6,126 nt of DNA from Jatrophihabitans sp. (GTDB lineage: Bacteria; Actinomycetota; Actinomycetes; Mycobacteriales; Jatrophihabitantaceae). The notes beneath the pieces are model-generated. The model saw only the letters and a list, made by a program, of their open reading frames with translations. It was not told where the DNA came from and made no database searches. Positions 1 to 4,418 of the stretch are shown here, one piece after another. The stretch covers positions 1 through 6,126 of the forward strand of contig JAOPVG010000255.1 in the NCBI GenBank assembly GCA_025966255.1, read 5' to 3'. Position numbers and translations under genes: made by a program. Every line of letters starts with the position of its first letter. Within the stretch, counting starts at the first letter, position 1.

Positions 1-212
1 ACCCATTGCCGATCGGTGTCGGAGAAGTGCAGCGAATGCTGGGTCGACGGCAGGGCGACGTTCAAGATCGTGGCGTCGAGCGCGATCATCAGCTGCGCCA
101 GTGCCACAAAGACCAGTGCCAGCCAACGGCGTGGATCCGGACCTTCGGCGGCAGCGCTAGCCGGACCGGCGGTAGTAGCCGGGCCGACCTGGGCGGGCAG
201 TGCGCGAGTCAT
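1..212 (-). CDS. MFS drug exporter, DHA2 (EmrB/QacA-like) family, N-terminal part
   Basis: This is the first 70 codons of a membrane transporter that continues past the left edge. After an Ala/Gly/Pro-rich cytoplasmic leader (residues 1-27) comes an arginine pair and a first membrane segment (about 30-50). It runs into the motif LDATILNVALP (45-55), which matches the D1 signature of 14-helix proton-driven drug exporters (EmrB, QacA and related). The following SDTDRQW (64-70) is where this family normally has a loop before helix 2. The ATG at 212 is supported by a GAGGAG Shine-Dalgarno at 225-220, six bases upstream, and by a good promoter further upstream. The expected role is efflux of lipophilic or cationic drugs across the cytoplasmic membrane. 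The substrate cannot be read from this fragment. Family assignment is firm; the rest of the gene is unseen. Confidence 0.87.
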   Translation of the reverse strand, partial: MTRALPAQVGPATTAGPASAAAEGPDPRRWLALVFVALAQLMIALDATILNVALPSTQHSLHFSDTDRQW

Positions 213-248
213 GGCAGGTCTCCTCGTCTCGTCGATCTCCTCACTCGA

Positions 249-277
249 AGCATAGAACTCTAAGCGTTAGATGTCTA
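249..277 (-). promoter_or_regulatory. Sigma-70-type promoter of the exporter gene
   Basis: On the minus strand a -35 box TAGACA (277-272, five of six to TTGACA) is followed by exactly 17 bases and a -10 box TATGCT (254-249, four of six to TATAAT, with the conserved TA...T). Transcription would start near 242, giving a leader of about 30 bases that carries the GAGGAG ribosome binding site at 225-220. The spacing and the position upstream of the exporter make this a credible promoter. No start-site data are available. Confidence 0.68.
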
Positions 278-286
278 TGCGTTAGA
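250..286. promoter_or_regulatory. Dyad operator covering the exporter promoter
   Basis: Positions 250-280 form a 31-base dyad centred on 265. Twelve of fifteen base pairs match: the outer arms GCATAGA/TCTATGC at 250-256 and 274-280, and the inner arms TCTAA/TTAGA at 259-263 and 267-271. The inner 13-mer TCTAAGCGTTAGA (259-271) is repeated with one change as TCTATGCGTTAGA at 274-286. The dyad spans the -35 and -10 boxes of the exporter promoter, and its core fills the 17-base spacer, so a bound protein should block RNA polymerase. TetR- and MarR-family repressors of drug exporters use sites of this kind. No such regulator gene lies in the window, so the binding protein is inferred. Confidence 0.7.
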
Positions 287-367
287 CGGCGAAGAATTCG
301 GAAGGTTCCCAGTGCCGAACGGGCGCGCGGCGATCACCCCGCGAGAGGCGGTGGCTTTGGCCTTCGG

Positions 368-1201
368 TCAGCGCAGGCCGGCGAACAGATCGTCCTCAGG
401 CAGGGCCGCGCCGGTCGTGTCCTGAACGCGCAGGAAGGTCTCCAGGCCCATCACTTCGGTGAACATCTCCTCGCCCATCCGGAGGAAGAAGATGTTCTCG
501 CCCTGGCTGGCGTGCGCGGCGAGGGCTTTGTACTTCTGGCTGCCGTACTCGGCGGTGTCCACCCACGTCGTGATCTCCGCGTCGGGGAGGCCGATCTCCG
601 GCTCCGGCCCGTCCGCGTCGGGATCCGGCTCGTCCCAATCGGCGCCGAGTTCGCGCATCAGGCGCCCGAACTCCGCCATCTTGTCGCGGGGCACCGTGGT
701 CCAGTACACCTTGGCCGGGATGCCGGTCGCGGCGACCGCAGCCATCGTGATCCGGTGGGCCTGGATGTGATCGGGGTGGCCGTAGAAACCGTTCTCGTCG
801 TAGGTGACGACAACGTCGGGCTGGTAGCGCTCCATCAGCTCGGCGAGCCGGGCCGCGGCCTCGTCGACCGGCGTCTTCCAGAACGAGCCGGGCGCGTCGT
901 TCGTCGCCCACCCCATCATTCCCGAGTCGGCGTAGCCGAGTAGTTCGAGGTCGCTGACCTTCAGGACCGCGCAACTCTCCTCGAGCTCGGCTTGGCGCAG
1001 GGCGACGACGGCGGCGGGATCATGTCCCGGCTCCCCCGGCTTCACGCCCCCCGGGCCGTCGCCGCAGCGCCCGTCGGTACAGGTGACCAGAACGGTGCGC
1101 ACCCCCTCCGCCGCGGCGCGCGCCAGCACGCCGCCGGTACCGGTCGCCTCGTCGTCCGGGTGTGCGTGAACTGCCATCAACGTCAGGGGGCGGTCAACCA
1201 T
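368..1201 (-). CDS. PIG-L/LmbE zinc amidase, mycothiol-conjugate-amidase-like
   Basis: A 277-residue cytoplasmic metal-dependent N-deacetylase/amidase. The zinc motif AHPDDE is at 13-18 and the second metal site GHPDH at 141-145, so the ligands should be His14, Asp17 and His145. Asp16 would be the general base, by analogy with MshB (His13, Asp16, His147; base Asp15). The block TYDENGFYGHPDHIQAH (133-149) and the C-terminal DDLFAGL resemble mycothiol S-conjugate amidase (Mca) more than MshB. Mca cuts mycothiol conjugates of electrophiles and drugs to mercapturic acids for export. The stretch CTDGRCGDGPGG (41-52) differs from the LTGGERGE of classical Mca, so this may be a third-type paralogue with another amide substrate. 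The ATG at 1201 follows an AGGGTGAGG stretch and leaves a normal N-terminal strand before the zinc motif. The gene lies 65 bp after the oxidoreductase on the same strand. Confidence 0.85.
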   Translation of the reverse strand: MVDRPLTLMAVHAHPDDEATGTGGVLARAAAEGVRTVLVTCTDGRCGDGPGGVKPGEPGHDPAAVVALRQAELEESCAVLKVSDLELLGYADSGMMGWATNDAPGSFWKTPVDEAAARLAELMERYQPDVVVTYDENGFYGHPDHIQAHRITMAAVAATGIPAKVYWTTVPRDKMAEFGRLMRELGADWDEPDPDADGPEPEIGLPDAEITTWVDTAEYGSQKYKALAAHASQGENIFFLRMGEEMFTEVMGLETFLRVQDTTGAALPEDDLFAGLR

Positions 1202-1266
1202 GGCCTCACCCTACGGAGCGGCGCCACCCATTCCCGCGGCGGCGAGGGCACCGCGCGGGCCGGATG

Positions 1267-2250
1267 TCAGCCGGGGTAGGTCAGCCCGATCTGGCGACGG
1301 ATCTCGTCCATCGTCTGCATGATCGACAGCGTCTCGGACAACGGCAGCACCGGGCTCTCCCGGAGCCCGGCGCGCAGGCAGCGATGCACCTCGACGGCCT
1401 GATGCTGCATGCCGCGGCCCCGGTCCGGCTGGTCAAATGTCTCGAGCAGTTGACCCTCGCGGTCGACGACCCGGAAGGTGGTCGGGACGTAGAACGTGCC
1501 CGCGATCTCGATTCGGGCCTTGGTGCCGTTGATGGCGGCGGCGTTCTCAGTGACGGCGTACGACGTCGTGGTGAGTACGGACTGCGCTACGCCGTCGTAC
1601 TGCAAGATCATCGACGTCTGGGCGTCCACGCCGGTGAAGGCCGGATCGCTCACCGCCGTCACCTGACGCGGCACGCCCAGCACCATCGACGCGAACGACA
1701 GCGGGTAGATGCCGAGATCGAGCAGCGCGCCCCCTCCGAGCTCCGGCGCGAACAGCCGAAACTCGGGATCGTGATCGAAGTACTGTCCGTGCTCTGCCGT
1801 CACCGAGACGATGTCGCCGAGCGTGCCTGCCGCCAGGATTTCCCGGATCCGGACCATGTGCGGCAGGAAACGCGTCCACATCGCCTCGAGTACGAACACG
1901 TCGTGCGCCCGGGCCGCGTCGATGAGGTCGGTCGCCTCGGCCGCGTCCATCGTGAATGGCTTCTCGACGAGCACCGACTTGCCCGCCTCGATCGCAGCCA
2001 GCGCCGTCGCGTGATGCCCCGGATGCGGCGTGGCGATGTAGACGACGTCGACGGCCGGATCCTCGACCAGCGCCTGGTACGAGCCGTGGCGGCGCGGGAC
2101 GCCGAACTCGTCCCCGAAGGCGTCGGCGGACTCCTGCGTTCGTGATCCCACCGCGACGATCTCGGCATCCGGGACGAGCGCGAGGTCCTTCGCGAAAATC
2201 CGGGCGATCAAGCCGGTGGCAAGAATTCCCCAGCCAATTTGTTCAGCCAT
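1267..2250 (-). CDS. Gfo/Idh/MocA family NAD(P)-dependent oxidoreductase
   Basis: A 327-residue cytosolic dehydrogenase of normal length for the family. The N-terminal Rossmann fold starts with IGWGILATGLIA (5-16, the usual variant of GxGxxG). VLVEKPFTM (93-101) carries the EKP motif with catalytic Lys97. The C-terminal half has GGGALLDLGIYPL (172-184), where Asp178 and Tyr182 sit in the D-x-G-x-Y pattern of dimeric dihydrodiol dehydrogenases and related sugar oxidoreductases. Substrates in this family are mostly sugars, inositols or trans-dihydrodiols; the exact one cannot be read. The reading frame extends 36 codons further upstream into the dehydrogenase gene, but the homologous N-terminus begins at the ATG at 2250, so that start was chosen. 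There is no Shine-Dalgarno before it. It lies 22 bp after the dehydrogenase stop, so the two probably share a transcript, and a TACAGT box may add a leaderless one. Confidence 0.92.
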   Translation of the reverse strand: MAEQIGWGILATGLIARIFAKDLALVPDAEIVAVGSRTQESADAFGDEFGVPRRHGSYQALVEDPAVDVVYIATPHPGHHATALAAIEAGKSVLVEKPFTMDAAEATDLIDAARAHDVFVLEAMWTRFLPHMVRIREILAAGTLGDIVSVTAEHGQYFDHDPEFRLFAPELGGGALLDLGIYPLSFASMVLGVPRQVTAVSDPAFTGVDAQTSMILQYDGVAQSVLTTTSYAVTENAAAINGTKARIEIAGTFYVPTTFRVVDREGQLLETFDQPDRGRGMQHQAVEVHRCLRAGLRESPVLPLSETLSIMQTMDEIRRQIGLTYPG

Positions 2251-2256
2251 GCTCGG

Positions 2257-2262
2257 ACTGTA
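2257..2262 (-). promoter_or_regulatory. Possible -10 box for a leaderless oxidoreductase transcript
   Basis: On the minus strand TACAGT (2262-2257) ends six bases before the ATG at 2250, so a start site at the usual distance would fall on the A of the ATG. The gene has no Shine-Dalgarno, which fits leaderless translation, common in actinobacteria. No good -35 box is present 17-18 bases upstream, so the call is weak. Confidence 0.3.
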
Positions 2263-2272
2263 GCCAACCCGG

Positions 2273-3457
2273 TCAGGTGGAGTTCGGGGCCGCCGTCGGT
2301 TCGGCGGCGGTGCTCTGCGGATCGATGAGGATCTTCGCGTGCAAGTCGGCATCACCAAGCGCGGTGAACGCTGCGTCGACCCCGGCCAGCCCGACGATGC
2401 CGGTGAGGATCGGCGCGCCGTTCACCTTGCCGTCCGCGAGCAGCCGCAAGGCGTCCAGGAACTCGGCCGGCGTGTAGCCGAGCACGAAGCGCAGGTCGAT
2501 CTCCTTGTTGATCGCCATGACCGGCCGGATGCGGTCGGGCTGCATGCAGACGCCGACGACGACCACGCGCGAGAACAGCGGCGCCGCGGTGATGAGCTGG
2601 TCGATCACGCCCGGCACGCCCACGCATTCGAAGATCACCGGATGTTTCGGAGTGGCGGCGCCGATGGCCTCGGCGGCCTGCCACACCCGCCGCCACGGTA
2701 GGAGTGGCAGCCGACGCAGCTTCTCCATCGTCGCGACCGCGAGTTCGAACACCTCCGGACCGGTGATGAGATGGCCGTGGCTCGCGGCGGAGCCGAACGG
2801 CGAGTCCTGCGCCGGGTCGACCACCACGTCGGCGCCGCAGGCGGCGGCCAGCGCGCGGCGACCGGCCGAGAAGTCGCTCGCGATGACGGTGCGGACCCCG
2901 TTGGCCTTCAGCATGCAGATGACGGCGAGTCCGACCGGGCCGCAGCCGATGACGACGGCGACCTGCCCCTTCCGGATCTCGCTGCGGCGCACGGCATGCA
3001 GTCCGACGGCCATCGGTTCGGTGAGCGTCGCCAGGTCGCTCGAGAGACCGTTCGGAACGGGGAAGGTCAACGATTCCTCGACGAGCAACTGTTCTGCGTA
3101 TCCGCCGGGCGCCGCCGCCGACAGACCGGTGGGGTGGATGTCCTTGCCCTTGCGCAGCAACGGAAACGCGACCACTCGCGTCCCCGCCCGCAGGGCTTTG
3201 CGGGACCGTGGACCGTGGTCGAGGATCTCGCCGCAGAACTCGTGGCCGAGCACGACCGGCTGATCGGAGCGGAACATGCCGCCGTAGCCGATCTCAGCCG
3301 TGACGTCGGCGAGCTCGTCGCAGTTGTGCCGCGCGTGCAGATCCGACCCACAGATGCCGCAGCGCAGCACCTCGAGGAGGAGCTGGCCGCGTCCCGGTTC
3401 CGGGGTCGGTAGGTCGACGACCGCGAGCTTCGCGTCTGTGCAGGTAACCGCTCTCAT
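2273..3457 (-). CDS. Zinc-dependent medium-chain alcohol dehydrogenase family protein
   Basis: A 394-residue NAD(P)-dependent alcohol/polyol dehydrogenase. The catalytic domain has CGICGSDLH (33-41, zinc ligand Cys36), GHEFCGE (71-77, His71 and Glu72) and LTEPMAVGLHAV (145-156, Glu147 as likely third ligand). The Rossmann domain has GCGPVGLA (171-178), and Asp195 at the end of the second strand suggests NAD rather than NADP. Two oddities stand out. The structural-zinc lobe normally following the GDRV-like segment has no cysteines here (residues 93-125). About 60 residues separate GADVVVDP from VIFECVG (214-274), where most relatives have about 25-30, so there is an insert with a probable helix near 236-266. 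The ATG at 3457 follows GGGAGGGG with a four-base spacer. The open frame runs on to 4147, but only as a shadow of the Clp-N gene. The substrate is unknown. The next gene follows after 22 bp. Confidence 0.9.
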   Translation of the reverse strand: MRAVTCTDAKLAVVDLPTPEPGRGQLLLEVLRCGICGSDLHARHNCDELADVTAEIGYGGMFRSDQPVVLGHEFCGEILDHGPRSRKALRAGTRVVAFPLLRKGKDIHPTGLSAAAPGGYAEQLLVEESLTFPVPNGLSSDLATLTEPMAVGLHAVRRSEIRKGQVAVVIGCGPVGLAVICMLKANGVRTVIASDFSAGRRALAAACGADVVVDPAQDSPFGSAASHGHLITGPEVFELAVATMEKLRRLPLLPWRRVWQAAEAIGAATPKHPVIFECVGVPGVIDQLITAAPLFSRVVVVGVCMQPDRIRPVMAINKEIDLRFVLGYTPAEFLDALRLLADGKVNGAPILTGIVGLAGVDAAFTALGDADLHAKILIDPQSTAAEPTAAPNST

Positions 3458-3468
3458 CGAACCCCTCC

Positions 3469-3490
3469 CGACACCACCCGGATCGTGTCG
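3469..3490. promoter_or_regulatory. Inverted repeat before the dehydrogenase gene
   Basis: CGACAC (3469-3474) and GTGTCG (3485-3490) form a perfect six-base inverted repeat with a ten-base loop in the 53-bp gap between the Clp-N stop and the dehydrogenase start. It sits directly upstream of the GGGAGGGG ribosome binding site and has no T-tract. It could be an operator or a weak hairpin in the message, or chance in GC-rich DNA. Confidence 0.25.
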
Positions 3491-3510
3491 CCCGGTCGAG
3501 TGCCACGAGA

Positions 3511-4056
3511 CTACGCAGCCTGCTGGGCCGCCCTGACTCGGCTTTCGGCGCTGAGCTGGTCCACGTCGACGCCCGCTGAGCGGATCAGGCCGGCGCCCAC
3601 GCCGCTCTCCTCGCGGATGATGCCGAGCAGCACATGCCCGGAGTTGATCGAGTTCGAGTTCAGGGAAATGGCCTCCCGCAGCGACAGCTCGAGAACCCTC
3701 TTGGCCCGCTTGCTGAACGGGATGTGCCCCTTCGGCATCGGCTTCGCGTTGGCGGCGAGCGCTCCGGGTCCGAACTGCTCTTCGGCCGCCCGACGCACCG
3801 CGCCGAGGTCGATCCCCAGCGTGGCCAGGGCATCGGGGTCCAGGCGAGGGTCCGGGCCCTCCCACTCCCGCAGTTGCTGCCGCACTGCGTCGGCGCTCAA
3901 GCCGCGCGCCTTCAGCAGGTCGCCGCCGACGCCGTCGGTCGTCAGCATCGCGAGCAGCAGGTGCTCGGTGCCGATGAACTGGTGACGCAGGCTTCGCGCC
4001 TCGTCCTGCGCCGTACTGACGACGTTGCGGGCCTCGCCCGAGAACCGCTCGAACAT
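3511..4056 (-). CDS. Stand-alone double Clp-N-domain protein (ClpC2-like, no AAA+ motor)
   Basis: A 181-residue protein made only of a ClpC-type N-terminal domain. Repeat 1 (about 2-65) begins MFERFSGEARNVV and has HQFIGTEHLLLAML, as in ClpC1. Repeat 2 (about 111-175) begins GHIPFSKRAKRVLELSLREA, almost the ClpC1 sequence, followed by SGHVLLGIIREESGVG. There are no Walker motifs, so it cannot unfold proteins. The linker (about 66-110) is clearly longer than in ClpC1. Phe2 and Phe114 correspond to ClpC1 Phe2 and Phe80, which contact cyclomarin. In Mycobacterium tuberculosis the similar ClpC2 (Rv2667) has been reported to bind cyclomarin and protect ClpC1. A role as decoy, adaptor or sensor is inferred. 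The start ATG abuts the TAG of the HTH gene, with GGGAGG six bases upstream, so translation is likely coupled. ClpC and ClpP are not in the window. Confidence 0.88.
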   Translation of the reverse strand: MFERFSGEARNVVSTAQDEARSLRHQFIGTEHLLLAMLTTDGVGGDLLKARGLSADAVRQQLREWEGPDPRLDPDALATLGIDLGAVRRAAEEQFGPGALAANAKPMPKGHIPFSKRAKRVLELSLREAISLNSNSINSGHVLLGIIREESGVGAGLIRSAGVDVDQLSAESRVRAAQQAA

Positions 4057-4287
4057 CTATGACCTCCCTAGGATTCGTCTTGGGTTTCCGTGCTTCTTGT
4101 GGACGGCCTGCCGGCTGACGCCGATGCAGTCGGCGATCTCTTGCCACGACCAGCCCGCGTCGCGCGCGTTCGCGACCTGCAGCACTTCGAGCCGGTCAGC
4201 GAGCTCGCGCAACGCCGCCACCGCCCGCAGTCCGACTGCGGGATCCTTGCTGCCGGCCTCCTGAGCCAGCTGAACTCCATCGCTCAT
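4057..4287 (-). CDS. Small HTH DNA-binding protein paired with the Clp-N gene
   Basis: A 76-residue putative regulator. A predicted amphipathic helix (about 18-44) is followed by a helix-turn-helix, WSWQEIADCIGVSRQAVHKKHG (first helix near 48-55, turn at IGVS, recognition helix RQAVHKKHG), and then a short basic tail. It resembles the N-terminal part of M. tuberculosis ClpC2, remembered as having SWSDIGKSMGVTKQAAQKRF fused to Clp repeats. Here the same arrangement is split into two proteins in one frame. The ATG at 4287 is preferred over an in-frame TTG at 4296 because a promoter -10 box ends eight bases before it and the TTG lies inside that box and the operator. No Shine-Dalgarno precedes the ATG, which fits a leaderless message. 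The adjacent paired TGTCAA/TTGACA sites suggest autoregulation. Missed calls are likely for so short a gene. Confidence 0.82.
   Translation of the reverse strand: MSDGVQLAQEAGSKDPAVGLRAVAALRELADRLEVLQVANARDAGWSWQEIADCIGVSRQAVHKKHGNPRRILGRS
4063..4068 (-). promoter_or_regulatory. Ribosome binding site of the Clp-N gene inside the HTH gene
   Basis: GGGAGG on the minus strand, in the Gly-Arg codons just before the HTH stop, lies six bases from the Clp-N ATG at 4056. It decides that the Clp-N protein has its own start rather than needing readthrough of the TAG between the two in-frame genes. Confidence 0.8.
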
Positions 4288-4290
4288 GTC

Positions 4291-4308
4291 TGTCAATCTA
4301 GGTTGACA
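4291..4308. promoter_or_regulatory. Operator O1, TGTCAA-N6-TTGACA
   Basis: A perfect six-base inverted repeat (4291-4296 and 4303-4308) around TCTAGG. It overlaps the -10 box and spacer of the HTH promoter and ends four bases upstream of the ATG. A second copy with the same arms and spacing lies 28 bp away, centre to centre. Two identical dyads flanking a regulator promoter are the usual sign of autorepression. The HTH protein encoded next to it is the natural candidate ligand. Confidence 0.75.
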
Positions 4309-4324
4309 GACCTCAACGTGTCAA
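4295..4324 (-). promoter_or_regulatory. Promoter of the HTH/Clp-N operon, leaderless
   Basis: On the minus strand a perfect -35 box TTGACA (4324-4319) is followed by 18 bases and a -10 box TAGATT (4300-4295, four of six with TA...T). A start site seven to eight bases beyond the -10 falls at 4288-4287, the first base of the HTH ATG. The message would therefore be leaderless, which explains the lack of a Shine-Dalgarno. The -35 box is an arm of operator O2 and the -10 overlaps an arm of O1. Confidence 0.65.
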
Positions 4325-4336
4325 CCCACGTTGACA
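4313..4336. promoter_or_regulatory. Operator O2, TGTCAA-N6-TTGACA, with an overlapping dyad
   Basis: The second TGTCAA-N6-TTGACA dyad occupies 4319-4336, with CCCACG in the middle. It contains the -35 box of the HTH promoter. A further perfect eight-base inverted repeat, TCAACGTG/CACGTTGA (4313-4320 and 4327-4334), overlaps it, offset by four bases. With O1 this makes five TCAA/TTGA half-sites within 44 bases, suggesting cooperative or alternative binding of dimers. Confidence 0.7.
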
Positions 4337-4353
4337 GCGACGTTCGGGAGGGT

Positions 4354-4384
4354 CGGCCCATGATGACCCGATAGGGTCGGGCCG
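4354..4384. promoter_or_regulatory. Inverted repeat upstream of the racemase-family gene
   Basis: CGGCCC (4354-4359) and GACCC (4365-4369) pair with GGGTC (4374-4378) and GGGCCG (4379-4384). The result is an eleven-pair stem with a four-base GATA loop and a five-base bulge on the left arm. It lies 35 bases upstream of the GTG start. A TAGGGT hexamer (4372-4377) inside it could be a plus-strand -10 box, in which case this would be an operator; otherwise it is a hairpin in the leader. No T-tract follows, so it is not a convincing terminator. Confidence 0.35.
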
Positions 4385-4418
4385 TTCCTGCTTGGGCAGG
4401 CGGCGACGGAGGGGACGC

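Noticed and set aside
287..367. Terminator after the LmbE gene
   Set aside because: No convincing stem followed by a T-run was found in the 81 bases between the stop and the exporter operator.
1233..1259. CCCGCG/CGCGGG inverted repeat between the oxidoreductase and LmbE genes as a terminator
   Set aside because: Only six pairs with a fifteen-base loop and no T-tract, in very GC-rich DNA; likely chance.
1162..2145. Long plus-strand open frame opposite the oxidoreductase, and similar frames at 200-943 and 2771-3412
   Set aside because: Rich in Arg, His and Asp with no recognisable motif. They are antisense shadows caused by high GC in real minus-strand genes.
2273..4147. A 624-codon open frame on the minus strand that would fuse a basic N-terminus to the dehydrogenase
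   Set aside because: Everything upstream of 3457 is low-complexity Arg/Pro/Gly sequence in a shifted frame of the Clp-N and HTH genes. The dehydrogenase homology and a good ribosome binding site both begin at the ATG at 3457.
4288..4296. TTG start at 4296 for the HTH gene
   Set aside because: The TTG is part of the -10 box and the operator arm, upstream of the predicted transcription start, so it would not be in the message.
4303..4336. TTGACA hexamers on the plus strand as -35 boxes for the racemase-family gene
   Set aside because: No -10-like hexamer lies 16-19 bases downstream of either; they are the symmetric arms of the operators.
4392..4418. TTG start at 4392 for the racemase-family gene
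   Set aside because: It adds only an arginine-rich tail encoded by the purine-rich ribosome binding region; the GTG at 4419 has correct spacing from GGAGGGG.
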